Positions 36,890 through 47,242 of a DNA stretch of 64,000 nt are shown one piece after another (the stretch's first letter is position 1; each line of letters begins with the position of its first letter). Location: assembly GCA_039516895.1 (NCBI GenBank), contig CP154437.1:1550001-1614000 (forward strand), written 5' to 3'. The notes under the pieces were generated by a model, which was not told the origin of the DNA, did no database searches, and saw nothing but the letters and a program-made list of their open reading frames with translations. The stretch is from Campylobacter coli. GTDB lineage: Bacteria > Campylobacterota > Campylobacteria > Campylobacterales > Campylobacteraceae. Position numbers and translations under genes: made by a program.

Positions 36890-39800
36890 TTAGCGTTTTA
36901 CAACTACTTTTTCACTTTCGCTTAAGGCTCTATAAGTATCATCATACATCGCTTCTGCATAAGCACCACTTAAAGTATAACTTCCTGGAGTTATGGCATT
37001 AAGTTTTATATAAAAATGATGTGTGCGATTTTTATTTAAACCAAAAAACCACATGATTTTATCATCTCTAACATCAATAAAATCATAATTTGAATTTTTA
37101 ACAAAACTTGGAGTATTATCATCTAAAAGTGTATTGCTCACTTCCCAACCGCTTGGTAAAATTTGTGTTAAAGCGATATTGGAAACATAATTTGCACCCT
37201 CGTTTAAGCTCACTGAAATTCTCATATAAAAGGTTTGACCAGAACCAATCTCACTAGGACTGATTTTATTGCCTTTTTCATCATAAAAAGCACGATCTAA
37301 ACTGATTTTATTACTAAAAGCTGGGTTTTCACTCGCTTTTACACCTTCTACCCCAAAACTTACAAATATATCTTTATTGGCACTTACAATGGCTTTTTCA
37401 TCATTAAAAGAAAAAATTTGCATTTGGTTTTGATTGATGGTATAGGCTTGATCGTCTATTTTTAAAGTTGCGTCCATAAAATTTTCATTCATATTTTCCA
37501 AATTTGCACCCATGGCTAAAGCATATAAAGCATAGCCTGTACTTTGTGTGGATAAATAATCTTTTGAGAGTAAAGTATCGCTGATTTTTTGAAGTAATTC
37601 TTCATTATTAGTACCATAAATTTGTTTATAAGCATTTGCAATAATAGCCTCATCTCTTACCAAAGAACCATAAGTATAGAAAGAATATTTAGAATCAGGC
37701 TCTATGGAAATCTTACTTGCAATCTGTTTTGCAGTGTCTTCAACGCCTGCAAGTTTATATGCTGCGGCCAATTGCCACTTGGCTTCGGTGCTTAACGTGT
37801 TTAAGTTATCATAGAGTAAATTCATCTCGCTGATATTAGGTTTTTTTGCCATAGCCAAAAGATATAATGAATTTGCTTTTATATCCATCATATAATCGCG
37901 ATATACACTTTTTTGAACAAAATTTTGCTCATATTTTAACCATCTTTCATACATAGAATCAGGCACAAAATACCCATTTTGCTTCGCCAAAATCAAAAAC
38001 ATTCCCGCATAATTACTTCCCCAAGCATTGCTTTCATCTCCTCCTTGCCAATAAGCAAATCCTCCATCAGCAGTTTGAAAATTACTATAACGCTCAATGG
38101 CTGCATTGATATTATTGATCGCTTTTTGCTTGTCAAATTCCGTGCTAAATTTATCTAAAAAAAGTTGTGGCAAAACTGCTGAGGTAGTTTGTTCTATACA
38201 GCCATAAGGATAATTTAATAAATACTTAATTCTTTTATCCATATCTAAAATAGGTGTAGGCGAAAGCTTTAAAGTTGCATTTGTAGTCCCTAAAATATAA
38301 TCTTTTATAATAAATTCTTTACTTTCCCCTGCTTTAATCAAACTAGTATTATTTTCATATGTATAAGCATTGATAGGCTTGATATCAATTTCGATTTCAT
38401 TTTTATAAGTATAATCTTCACTTTTTAATTCAAATTCTAAAAGCTCTTTGCCAATCCTATTATCACTTACATTTGCATCCATCATCACTTCTAAATTAGT
38501 AGCACTTTTAAAGTCTATGGTTTGAGTATCTGGACTGATTTTTATAAGAGAATTTTTACTTCTTACGCTCAAAGTTGCATTTTTAATACGATTTTCTGTT
38601 TTAAAAATTTGAGTTAAAAGGGTGAAATTATCACCTATTTTTAAAGTCCTTGGCAAAGTTTCAAGCATCACAAGAGGTGCGCTTACTTGTATATCCTTAG
38701 AAACGCTGCCATAAGCGTCCTTTTCATTAGCTACAACCATCACGCGAACCGAACCCATATAAGAAGGCATTTTAAATTTAAGTTTTGCAAAACCTGTTTC
38801 ATCACTTCTTGCAGGAGTATTAAAAAGCGCTACAGGCTTAAAACGCTGTGCACTATCATCGCGATTTTTATCTACTCTTAAACCCCCTAAAACACTATCA
38901 CCTCCAGTAAATTTAGGGATAATTTGACTATAAGTATCATAAGTTTTTAAAGTAAAACCTGTTTTTGCATAAAAACCTTTCCAAATATCAGGTGTTTTAA
39001 AATCCGTTAAATCAAGAAGTCCTTCATCTACAATAGCCACGGTATAATTAAAAGCTCTTTTATCTTTACTTTGAATTTCTATCTCAAAATCACTATTAGG
39101 TAAAATTTTATCAGGAGTTTTTAATTCTAAATCAAGCTTTGTATTTTCATCTTCTACATACAAAGGAATTACACCAAAAAGTCTTAGAGCACGATCATTA
39201 TCAATTTTATTATAATCTTGAAATAAACTCACACTTACATAAATATTTGGTGCGTATTCTTTTTTCATCGCCAATTCTATACTCGTGCTTTCATCTTGAG
39301 TATCCATCACAAAACGATCAATAATCTTAGAATTAGAACTTAAAGTTATAAGTGCTTTAGCTCCTGCAACGCTTTCAAATTCTATTTTTGCACTTTGCCC
39401 TATTTTATATTTATTTTTATCACTTTTAATTTTTAAAGAACTCACTACATCAGCATAGCTTGGCTCTCCCCAAGAGCTTACATAAAAACTTTGCCCTGTG
39501 CTTACCTCACTTTCTTTATCTATAAGCTCAATAAACATTTGCCCATAATAATTACTGGTATTAAAGCTAAATTTCATAGGCTCACTAGAGCTAGTAAGCT
39601 CCCCTTTTTCAATAAGTTTGGTATTGGTATCTTGTTTGATAGAGCGCAAAAACTCATCATAAGAATCATAATCCCACCACCAATAATAATCATTTTGATA
39701 AATTCTATACTCTAAAGTCTTGCCTGAAACTAATTTTTCTTTCAAATCGCTTACAATAGCATAAAAATCAATCGTTTCTCCCTCAGATACATAAGAATTT

Positions 39801-42136
39801 GCCAAAGTTTTCATTCCTACAAAATAATCATAACGATTTAAATTTACATCCTTAACAGCTTTTACAGATCTGCCACCTTTTTCAAAAACTTCTGAAACAA
39901 TCCTTGCATTAAAATTATAGCCTTGAGAATTTAAAATATTTTCAGGAATTTCAACACTTGATTGCACCCTACCCTTTTCATCCAAATTTCCTTTATCGTC
40001 AGCACTTGCGCTGATAATCAATGAACTTGGATTAGTAAAAATATAATCTTTATATTTAGAATTATGATAATTTTTTGGAGAAAAATATACAACACTTTGA
40101 TATTTTAAATTTGAAGCTAAAGCCCCGAAAAGATATTTTGAAGAAAGCTCGTAGCTTAAACTCCCATCATCTAAACTTCTATTTTCATCAGCATTTAATT
40201 CTACCTTGATACGATTTGGCACCACACTTTGGACTAAAATGTCTTTACTAAATTCCACCCCAGCGATATTAAAATTCGCCCTATAAAGGCCATTGATGGC
40301 ATTTTTATCTAAATTAATTTGCGTATAGTAAATATCATTTTGACTTTTTAAAATTTGATTTTCTATGATTTTTTGATTTTTAGGATTGATTAAAGTAAAA
40401 TTTATAGGGTGTTTGAGTGGATTTGTATTTTCTCTTGCAACCACACTTAAGTGTACACTATCGCCCGCTCTATAAACTCCACGATCTGTGTAAATAAATG
40501 CCTTTATCATCTCATGATTTTGATCCCCCTCTACATCATAACCATCTGTGGATAAAGGATTGCTAAATCTTAAAACACTGATTTGATTCTCTTTACTTGC
40601 TAGAATATAGAGTATTTCATCATCTTCTTGAATTTGAAATTTCGCATCTCCATTAGAATCAGTATTTTGGCTTTGTAAAATTTGATTTTGCTTACTTACA
40701 AGCTCTATTTTTACATTTTCCAAAGCTTCATTTTTGCTAAAGTCTCTTGCATGAACTACAAGCTGTTTATTTAAATTTTGCGCACTTAAAGCGATATTAG
40801 AAAAAATGAGATTTTTACTGACACTAGCTTTATTTATAATACGATATACATTTTCACCCTTATAATCAAGATCGTTAGCATCAACACTTAAACTCACTGA
40901 AAAAATTCCACTTTTACCTTTTAAATCACTTAAATCTAAAGCGCTACTTATCCAAGTATTTTTTTGATTTTTAAGTTCTATTTTTTTATCGATGACTTTT
41001 TTAGCAACATAATTAAAACCATCTGAAGAATAAAACGCTTCTTGCGTACTATCATCTTTTTTACCCACCAAATTTTTATAACGCAAATACTCGCTTATAT
41101 TATTTGAAAAAATTTGACTCACTTTTAAATGAATCTTTTTAACATTGCGTGATTTAATATAAACTTGATATTCTGCCCCACTAGGTAAAAATACCCCATC
41201 ATTTGCAAAAACAAGACTTGGATCTAAGTCCTTTTGTAAAGTAATATTTGCTTCTTCGCCTTTATTGATTAAACCTTGATTTGATTTTAAACCTTTTGCG
41301 ATTTTAACTTGATACTTTTCCCCTGGCTCAAAATTAGCTGAAATTTTAAGTTCTTTTCCCACGCTCCATGCTCTAAAATTAAGCTCGGGTGAAATTTGGA
41401 TAAAATCTTGAAAAGCTTGATTTTCAGCTAGTTCTTTAGAAAATTTTAAAGTAGCAATTTGATCTTTTTCTTCTGCGCTAATGAGTCTAAAATCATTATC
41501 TTTTGGCTTACTAGGAATTTGAAATTGAAGTACTTTAGCTTCTTTAAAACCCATGATTTTTTCATCATAAGTTAAAACAAGTTCTTGAGGCTTATCTAAA
41601 AGCTTGATATCATCAGTATCAAGACTAAATTCACCCAAGTTAAAGGCCAATTCTTTGCCATCTAAAGTGATTTTTAAGCCCTCTTGTGTTTTATCTTTAA
41701 ATTGCCAATTATAAGTGTTTCCAAAGCTATAATTTAAATGCAAATAAGCTTTTTCTTCATCTTGCTCTAATTTAGCCTTATAGGTAAAATTTTCTATCCA
41801 TCCTGTTTGAAATTCTAAAACAATAGGAATATTTTTATAAATAAATTCTATTTTATAATTTTGATTGGCCTCTAAATAAGTTAAATCTAATAAAAATCTA
41901 GAATCTGATGCTTTTGTAAGTAGAATTTTTGAATTTTTAGAATTGATTTTTGCATCAATACTCATTTCATCAAAATCAACAATTGCTTCTTTAAATTCGA
42001 CAAAAACTGCTTCATGATTTTTTAGAAGTCCTTGAGATTGTGCACGAATTAACTCGCTTGAATTTTTATTTTTTTCACTGCTACACGCAATCAATAAAAA
42101 AGATAAAATCAAACCAACCAATATATTTTTTAACAT
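36890..42136 (-). CDS. Bacterial alpha-2-macroglobulin lipoprotein
   Basis: 1748 residues, the longest gene here. The signal peptide ends in a lipobox, LIAC, with C18 as lipidated residue and Ser at +2, so an outer-membrane-anchored or periplasmic position is expected. Several MG (fibronectin-like) domains follow. VLVVANEKDAYGS-type bait/ANA region precedes the thioester motif YPYGCIEQTTS with C1313 and Q1316, and an alpha-helical TED domain follows (repeats such as FQTADGGFAYWQGGDESNAWGSNYAGMFL). It would trap proteases that enter the periplasm. Partner of the downstream pbpC. Codon use is like its neighbours. Confidence 0.93.
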   Translation of the reverse strand: MLKNILVGLILSFLLIACSSEKNKNSSELIRAQSQGLLKNHEAVFVEFKEAIVDFDEMSIDAKINSKNSKILLTKASDSRFLLDLTYLEANQNYKIEFIYKNIPIVLEFQTGWIENFTYKAKLEQDEEKAYLHLNYSFGNTYNWQFKDKTQEGLKITLDGKELAFNLGEFSLDTDDIKLLDKPQELVLTYDEKIMGFKEAKVLQFQIPSKPKDNDFRLISAEEKDQIATLKFSKELAENQAFQDFIQISPELNFRAWSVGKELKISANFEPGEKYQVKIAKGLKSNQGLINKGEEANITLQKDLDPSLVFANDGVFLPSGAEYQVYIKSRNVKKIHLKVSQIFSNNISEYLRYKNLVGKKDDSTQEAFYSSDGFNYVAKKVIDKKIELKNQKNTWISSALDLSDLKGKSGIFSVSLSVDANDLDYKGENVYRIINKASVSKNLIFSNIALSAQNLNKQLVVHARDFSKNEALENVKIELVSKQNQILQSQNTDSNGDAKFQIQEDDEILYILASKENQISVLRFSNPLSTDGYDVEGDQNHEMIKAFIYTDRGVYRAGDSVHLSVVARENTNPLKHPINFTLINPKNQKIIENQILKSQNDIYYTQINLDKNAINGLYRANFNIAGVEFSKDILVQSVVPNRIKVELNADENRSLDDGSLSYELSSKYLFGALASNLKYQSVVYFSPKNYHNSKYKDYIFTNPSSLIISASADDKGNLDEKGRVQSSVEIPENILNSQGYNFNARIVSEVFEKGGRSVKAVKDVNLNRYDYFVGMKTLANSYVSEGETIDFYAIVSDLKEKLVSGKTLEYRIYQNDYYWWWDYDSYDEFLRSIKQDTNTKLIEKGELTSSSEPMKFSFNTSNYYGQMFIELIDKESEVSTGQSFYVSSWGEPSYADVVSSLKIKSDKNKYKIGQSAKIEFESVAGAKALITLSSNSKIIDRFVMDTQDESTSIELAMKKEYAPNIYVSVSLFQDYNKIDNDRALRLFGVIPLYVEDENTKLDLELKTPDKILPNSDFEIEIQSKDKRAFNYTVAIVDEGLLDLTDFKTPDIWKGFYAKTGFTLKTYDTYSQIIPKFTGGDSVLGGLRVDKNRDDSAQRFKPVALFNTPARSDETGFAKLKFKMPSYMGSVRVMVVANEKDAYGSVSKDIQVSAPLVMLETLPRTLKIGDNFTLLTQIFKTENRIKNATLSVRSKNSLIKISPDTQTIDFKSATNLEVMMDANVSDNRIGKELLEFELKSEDYTYKNEIEIDIKPINAYTYENNTSLIKAGESKEFIIKDYILGTTNATLKLSPTPILDMDKRIKYLLNYPYGCIEQTTSAVLPQLFLDKFSTEFDKQKAINNINAAIERYSNFQTADGGFAYWQGGDESNAWGSNYAGMFLILAKQNGYFVPDSMYERWLKYEQNFVQKSVYRDYMMDIKANSLYLLAMAKKPNISEMNLLYDNLNTLSTEAKWQLAAAYKLAGVEDTAKQIASKISIEPDSKYSFYTYGSLVRDEAIIANAYKQIYGTNNEELLQKISDTLLSKDYLSTQSTGYALYALAMGANLENMNENFMDATLKIDDQAYTINQNQMQIFSFNDEKAIVSANKDIFVSFGVEGVKASENPAFSNKISLDRAFYDEKGNKISPSEIGSGQTFYMRISVSLNEGANYVSNIALTQILPSGWEVSNTLLDDNTPSFVKNSNYDFIDVRDDKIMWFFGLNKNRTHHFYIKLNAITPGSYTLSGAYAEAMYDDTYRALSESEKVVVKR

Positions 42137-42286
42137 TAATATTCCTTTGAAAAATTGAACTACAACATTATTTAAGATATTCTACTTATTTTAATTAAAA
42201 ATTTATTGATATTTTTTAAAAACTCAAATCAAATATCTAAAAAATTATATTTTATCCAATTTCACACTCACTTCACTTAAAAATTT

Positions 42287-42292
42287 TATAAT
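42287..42292 (+). promoter_or_regulatory. Probable -10 box for the secreted small protein
   Basis: TATAAT with T-rich upstream sequence, 29 bases before the ATG at 42321. The A2M gene reads away on the other strand. Confidence 0.5.
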
Positions 42293-42320
42293 GTCATCAC
42301 TTTTTAAAAAAGGAGATAAA

Positions 42321-42674
42321 ATGAAAAAAGGTATTTTAATCGCATCAGCACTTCTAACAGGTTCTATGCTTCTTGCAGATAGTGTAAAACTTCAAGGTAC
42401 TATAGCAGAGGTTTATGATAATAATAAAACTTTACTTATAGATTCAATCTATGGTGGACAAATGGCTGTAAGAATACTGCCAAATACTGAAATTGATATG
42501 GATAATTGTGGAATTTTTGGGATAGATAAACATGGAAAATTTAAAGACCTAAAAGTAGGAGATTTTCTTGAAGTAAAACTTTACTATCCTGGATATACAT
42601 CTAATCCTACTCAAGCGCCTACAATTCCTGTAGCAAGAGAAATTGAAATAGAATGCTACAAAAAGGCTTATTAA
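42321..42674 (+). CDS. Small periplasmic OB-like protein (Cj0200c-like)
   Basis: 117 residues with a clear signal peptide (KKGILIASALLTGSMLLA, cleavage before DSVKL). The mature part reads like a small beta-barrel: V-K-L-Q-G-T-I, then hydrophobic strands, then F-K-D-L-K-V-G-D-F-L-E-V, a pattern seen in OB-fold periplasmic proteins such as DUF5666. Two cysteines (DNCGIF, IECYK) could form a disulfide. Function unknown. The true start is the ATG with AAAGGAG before it, not the upstream in-frame ATG at 42291 that overlaps the -10 box. Confidence 0.8.
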   Translation: MKKGILIASALLTGSMLLADSVKLQGTIAEVYDNNKTLLIDSIYGGQMAVRILPNTEIDMDNCGIFGIDKHGKFKDLKVGDFLEVKLYYPGYTSNPTQAPTIPVAREIEIECYKKAY

Positions 42675-42675
42675 T

Positions 42676-42697
42676 TTGCTTACTTTTTAGTAAGCAA
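42676..42697 (+). terminator. Hairpin after the small periplasmic protein gene
   Basis: An 8-bp stem TTGCTTAC / GTAAGCAA with loop TTTTTA, two bases after the stop codon. The trailing sequence is only partly T-rich. Confidence 0.55.
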
Positions 42698-42776
42698 GCT
42701 TAATTTCTTCAAAATTTAAACTTTTTTTAGCAAGGAATTTGTAAAATAGTACTTAAATTTATTTAAGGAAAAAAGA

Positions 42777-43922
42777 TTGAAAAAACTACTTATAATTCCT
42801 ATTATCGTATTCTTTTGCTTTATTATACAAATTTTTTACATGGGGCATATTAATGAAAGTTTTTTTTATAATCTTACTCAAACACAAAATCCCTATTACG
42901 AGATAAAAAATGTAAATTTCCATAAAGGTTTTTTAAATTCAAAGGCTGATTTTACCATAGAAGATAAGTATAATTTAGGTTTAGTTTCAAAGCTTGATTT
43001 TAAATTTAACAATAATTATTTTTCAAAATTTATAGCACAAGGAAAACTCAGCAATCCTTTTAAACTCTTAGACGATAAATTGCACAATAAAGAATTAGCT
43101 TGGTTTAAGATACAATCTATTCAAAATGATATAAATGTATCAATTCAATTTCAAGATATTAATTTAAGCAATGAAGGTGGAAATGCATTATGGGAAAATG
43201 TTTTAACTGAAATTTTACTAGATAAAGATTTAAAAATTAAAGCTATTTATTCAAAAATAGGTCAAGTTGATTTTTCTCAATTTTATGCAAAATTCTATCT
43301 AAAAAACCTAGACCATCAACAAAAATTTGAAAAACCTATATCGTTTTCTAATTTAATACAATTTAACGAAAGTGTAGAAGAGTTTAAATTTGATTTTTGC
43401 GAAATCAATAATCATACAATCTCTTCATTTTATAATAAAAATATCATTTATTTTGATGATGATAATCAAACCTTGAAAATGCATTCTCAAGGCAAAGCAA
43501 ATAATCTAAGTATAGATTTAACTTCTCAAATTTATCAAAGTATTGATTTTGATCAAATTCATTTTGATCTCATTTATAGTCAAAAAAAACCTGATATTTC
43601 TGATGATAAATTGATTTTTAAACCTTCCAATGAAGAATTAAACTTGCAAATACAAAATATCACTTTAAAAAAAGATAATCAAGATATAAACATCGAAGGA
43701 AATATCTTTTTATCAATGCAAAGTCATAAAGCTCATATTCAAATTTCTAGTTTAAAATCGCCCGATGAAATCTTTACTTGGGGACAATTTTTTGGAGGCT
43801 TAAATCAATACTTTATAAAGAATGAAGAGGGTATGTTTATCATGGATCTTCATTATGATAGTGATGCTAAAACTCGACTTAAAATCAATGGCAATGAATT
43901 TACGGATATAAATTTAAACTGA
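42777..43922 (+). CDS. DUF945-like envelope protein (Cj0199c-like)
   Basis: 381 residues with an uncleaved-looking N-terminal membrane helix (KKLLIIPIIVFFCFIIQIFYMG) and a periplasmic beta-rich body. The pattern of strands (KNVNFHKGFLNSKADFTIED and similar) resembles the DUF945/YdgA family of unknown function. The start codon is TTG at 42777, with AAGGA seven bases before; no other start keeps the membrane helix. Its stop codon overlaps the rarA start by one base. Confidence 0.75.
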   Translation: MKKLLIIPIIVFFCFIIQIFYMGHINESFFYNLTQTQNPYYEIKNVNFHKGFLNSKADFTIEDKYNLGLVSKLDFKFNNNYFSKFIAQGKLSNPFKLLDDKLHNKELAWFKIQSIQNDINVSIQFQDINLSNEGGNALWENVLTEILLDKDLKIKAIYSKIGQVDFSQFYAKFYLKNLDHQQKFEKPISFSNLIQFNESVEEFKFDFCEINNHTISSFYNKNIIYFDDDNQTLKMHSQGKANNLSIDLTSQIYQSIDFDQIHFDLIYSQKKPDISDDKLIFKPSNEELNLQIQNITLKKDNQDINIEGNIFLSMQSHKAHIQISSLKSPDEIFTWGQFFGGLNQYFIKNEEGMFIMDLHYDSDAKTRLKINGNEFTDINLN

Positions 43923-45103
43923 TGAGTTTAGCTTTAAATTTTCGCCCCAAAACCTTAGATGAAATTCTAGGTCAAAAAGAGCTCGTAGAAGTATTTAAAA
44001 AGTTTATCAGTATGCAAAAACTTCCTCATAGCTTATTTTTTGGACCTGCAGGATGTGGAAAAACAACCTTTGCTAGAGTTGTAGCTAAGGACTTTGGACT
44101 TGATTTTTATGAATTTGATGGTGGAAATTTCAAACTTGAAGATTTAAGAAAGATCATAGAAAATTATAAAAATAGTCTTTATAAACCTCTTATTTTTATC
44201 GATGAAATTCATCGTTTAAGCAAAACCCAACAAGAAATGCTTTTAATTCCCATGGAAAATTATCGTTGTATTATTATAGGTGCAAGCACTGAAAACCCTT
44301 ATTTTGTTTTAAGTTCAGGTATTAGAAGTCGTTCTATGCTTTTTGAATTTAAAAATCTTGGGCAAAAAGATTTAGAACTTTTATTAAAACGAGTGCAACA
44401 AGAAATAGCATTTACAATAGAAGATAATGCTAAAGAATTTTTACTAAAAAGCTCTGATACTAGAGCCATGCTAAATTTACTTGAATTTGCTTTGGTTTTA
44501 AATGAAAAAGAAATCACTTTAGAAAATTTAAAAAAACTTCGTAATGGGGTAAATAGCGAGGGAGTAAGCTCAAAAGATACTCATTATATTTTAGCAAGCG
44601 CTCTTATTAAAAGTTTGCGAGGAAGCAATGTGGACGCTGCTATATATTATCTTGCTCGCTTGATCGATGCAGGGGAAAGTGCTGATTTTATCGCTAGGCG
44701 TTTGATTATCTTTGCAAGTGAAGATATATCTAATGCCGATCCTAATGCCTTAAATTTAGCCGTTTCTACTCTTACTGCAGTAAAAAATATCGGCTATCCT
44801 GAAGCAAGGATTATACTTTCTCAATGCGTTGTTTATCTAGCAAGCGCTCCAAAATCAAATTCAAGCTATAACGCTATAAACAGGGCTTTAGACTATGTAA
44901 AAAACAATCCCGCACTTGAGATCCCTAATTATTTAAACAATAATCACCCCGAAAAGAAAAACTACCTTTATCCGCATCATTTTGGTGGATGGGTAAAACA
45001 AAACTATCTTAGCGCAAATTTAAAATTCTACGAAAGCAAGGGCATAGGAGAAGAAGCGAGATTGCTTGAAAATTTAAACAAATTAAAAAACATCAAGTCC
45101 TGA
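43922..45103 (+). CDS. rarA: Replication-associated recombination protein A
   Basis: 393 residues, AAA+ ATPase of the RarA/MgsA family. Walker A is FFGPAGCGKTTFA (about 40-52), Walker B is FIDEIHRLSKTQQ, and the C-terminal part has the tetramer/oligomer domain (SLRGSNVDAAIYYLARLIDAGE and YPHHFGGWVKQNYL). It acts at stalled replication forks. Translation is coupled to the preceding gene. Confidence 0.94.
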   Translation: MSLALNFRPKTLDEILGQKELVEVFKKFISMQKLPHSLFFGPAGCGKTTFARVVAKDFGLDFYEFDGGNFKLEDLRKIIENYKNSLYKPLIFIDEIHRLSKTQQEMLLIPMENYRCIIIGASTENPYFVLSSGIRSRSMLFEFKNLGQKDLELLLKRVQQEIAFTIEDNAKEFLLKSSDTRAMLNLLEFALVLNEKEITLENLKKLRNGVNSEGVSSKDTHYILASALIKSLRGSNVDAAIYYLARLIDAGESADFIARRLIIFASEDISNADPNALNLAVSTLTAVKNIGYPEARIILSQCVVYLASAPKSNSSYNAINRALDYVKNNPALEIPNYLNNNHPEKKNYLYPHHFGGWVKQNYLSANLKFYESKGIGEEARLLENLNKLKNIKS

Positions 45104-45170
45104 TTTCTTATAAAAAATTTACAAAATAAATGTTAAAATGCAATTTTATTTTTAAGGAAAAAATAAGACA

Positions 45171-45899
45171 ATGATAAACATAGGAATTTATGGCGCTAAA
45201 GGGCGCATGGGCAAACAGATTGAAGAATGTTTAAAGAGTGAAAATAAAGCAAAAGCAGCTGCACTTTTTGATAAGGGTGATAATTTAGAAGAATTTTTTG
45301 AAAAAAGCGATGTTATCATTGACTTCTCATCTCCAAATGGTACTCACGAACTCTTAAATTACGCAAGAACAATGCCAAAACCTCTAGTAATTGGCACAAC
45401 AGGACTAGATGAAAAAACTCTACATTTAATGCAAAATGCAAGTGAGGTAATGCCTGTTTTTTATGCGACTAATATGTCTTTAGGAGTTGCGGTTTTAAAC
45501 CATCTTGCTAGCAAAGCAAGCCAAATGTTAAGAAATTTTGATATAGAAATTTTAGAAATGCACCATCGCCACAAAAAAGACGCTCCAAGTGGCACTGCTA
45601 TGACTTTAGCACAAGGTGTAGCAAAAGCTAGAAATTTGGATCTTGAAAAAGTAAGAATAAGCGGAAGAGATGGCATTATAGGCGAAAGAAGCAAGGATGA
45701 AATTGCTGTGATGAGTCTAAGAGGTGGCGATATCGTAGGACGCCATACTGTGGGCTTTTATGAAGAGGGTGAATTTTTGGAATTAAACCATACTGCAACC
45801 TCAAGAGCAACTTTTGCTAAAGGAGCGATTAAAATCGCTATTTGGCTTAATACACAAGAGCCAAAAATGTACTCAATTAATGATTTTTTAGGAATTTAA
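45171..45899 (+). CDS. dapB: 4-hydroxy-tetrahydrodipicolinate reductase
   Basis: 242 residues. [17 protein letters not shown] is the NAD(P)-binding motif, and [16 protein letters not shown] carries the catalytic histidine and lysine. It is the second committed step of lysine and diaminopimelate synthesis. purF starts one base after its stop codon. Confidence 0.95.
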   Translation: MINIGIYGAKGRMGKQIEECLKSENKAKAAALFDKGDNLEEFFEKSDVIIDFSSPNGTHELLNYARTMPKPLVIGTTGLDEKTLHLMQNASEVMPVFYATNMSLGVAVLNHLASKASQMLRNFDIEILEMHHRHKKDAPSGTAMTLAQGVAKARNLDLEKVRISGRDGIIGERSKDEIAVMSLRGGDIVGRHTVGFYEEGEFLELNHTATSRATFAKGAIKIAIWLNTQEPKMYSINDFLGI

Positions 45900-45900
45900 A

Positions 45901-47238
45901 ATGTGTGCAGTAGTAGGAGTTATAAATTCAAAAAATGCAAGTACTTATGCTTACTATGCTCTTTTTGCCATGCAACACCGAGGACAAGAGGCAAGTGGCA
46001 TTAGCGTAAGCAATGGTAAAACTATCAAAACTATCAAAGCCAAAGGTGAAGTGAATCAAATTTTTAATCCTGATAATCTAAAAACCTTAGAGGGCGAAAT
46101 CGCCATAGGACACAATCGCTATTCTACCGCAGGAAATTCAAGCTTAAATGATGCTCAACCCGTAGCTGCGACTTCAGTTTTAGGAGATATTGCTTTAGCA
46201 CACAATGGAAATTTAGTCAACAAAGAAAAAGTAAGATCAAGACTTATCGAAGATGGAGCTATCTTTCAAACCAATATGGATACTGAAAATGTCGTTCATC
46301 TCATAGCAAGAAGTAAAAAAGAAAGCTTAAAAGATAGATTTATTGAAAGCTTGCAAGAATGTATAGGGGCTTATTGTTTTGTTTTAGCAAGTAAAGATAA
46401 ACTTTATGTTGTAAGGGATCCTTATGGGGTGCGTCCTTTATCTTTAGGGCGTTTAAAAGATGGAGGCTATATCGTAGCAAGCGAAACTTGCGCTTTTGAT
46501 CTTATAGAAGCAGAATTTATACGCGATGTTAAACCTGGAGAAATGATTATTTTCACTCAAGGAAATGATAAATTTGAAAGTATAGAACTTTTTAAACAAG
46601 AGCCTAGAATTTGTGCTTTTGAATATATTTATTTTGCTAGACCTGATAGCATTATAGAAGGAAAAAGCGTGTATGAGATACGCAAAAAAATGGGCGAAGC
46701 TTTGGCAAAGAAATTTACTCATGGTGCTGATTTTGTAGTGCCTGTTCCAGATAGTGGCGTAAGTGCTGCCATAGGCTTTTCACAATATTTAAAAATTCCA
46801 CTTGAAATGGCTATAGTTAGAAACCATTATGTAGGTAGAACCTTTATCGAACCTACCCAAGAGCTTAGAAATTTAAAAGTCAAATTAAAATTAAATCCTA
46901 TGCATAAAGTTCTAAAAGATAAAGAAATTGTCGTAATAGATGATAGTTTGGTGCGTGGAACAACTTCTAAAAAAATCATTTCCCTACTTCGTGCTGCAGG
47001 TGCAAGTAAAATTCACTTGGCCATAGCTTGCCCTGAAATTAAATTTCCAGATACTTATGGGATTGATACTCCAACCTTTGAAGAACTCATTAGTGCTAAT
47101 AAAAATTTAGAAGAAGTGCGCGAATATGTAGAAGCAGATTCGCTTAGCTTTTTAAGTATCGAAGAATTAACTCAAAGTATAGGAGATGAGAGAAAATATT
47201 CTTTAATTAGCTTTGATGGAGATTATTTTATTAAATAA
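45901..47238 (+). CDS. purF: Amidophosphoribosyltransferase
   Basis: 445 residues. The N-terminal glutaminase uses C2 (MCAVVGV) after removal of Met; GHNRYSTAG binds glutamine. The C-terminal PRTase has the PRPP motif VVIDDSLVRGTTSKK. It makes phosphoribosylamine, first step of purine synthesis. purN is about 15 kb away in another operon. Its end forms part of a hairpin shared with the converging CPBP gene. Confidence 0.95.
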   Translation: MCAVVGVINSKNASTYAYYALFAMQHRGQEASGISVSNGKTIKTIKAKGEVNQIFNPDNLKTLEGEIAIGHNRYSTAGNSSLNDAQPVAATSVLGDIALAHNGNLVNKEKVRSRLIEDGAIFQTNMDTENVVHLIARSKKESLKDRFIESLQECIGAYCFVLASKDKLYVVRDPYGVRPLSLGRLKDGGYIVASETCAFDLIEAEFIRDVKPGEMIIFTQGNDKFESIELFKQEPRICAFEYIYFARPDSIIEGKSVYEIRKKMGEALAKKFTHGADFVVPVPDSGVSAAIGFSQYLKIPLEMAIVRNHYVGRTFIEPTQELRNLKVKLKLNPMHKVLKDKEIVVIDDSLVRGTTSKKIISLLRAAGASKIHLAIACPEIKFPDTYGIDTPTFEELISANKNLEEVREYVEADSLSFLSIEELTQSIGDERKYSLISFDGDYFIK

Positions 47239-47242
47239 TCTC
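47219..47242 (+). terminator. Terminator inside the purF 3' end
   Basis: A perfect 10-bp stem GAGATTATTT / AAATAATCTC with a four-base loop; the purF stop codon (47236-47238) is in the right arm and the last base pair reaches the stop of the converging gene. TATTTT follows. Confidence 0.6.
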
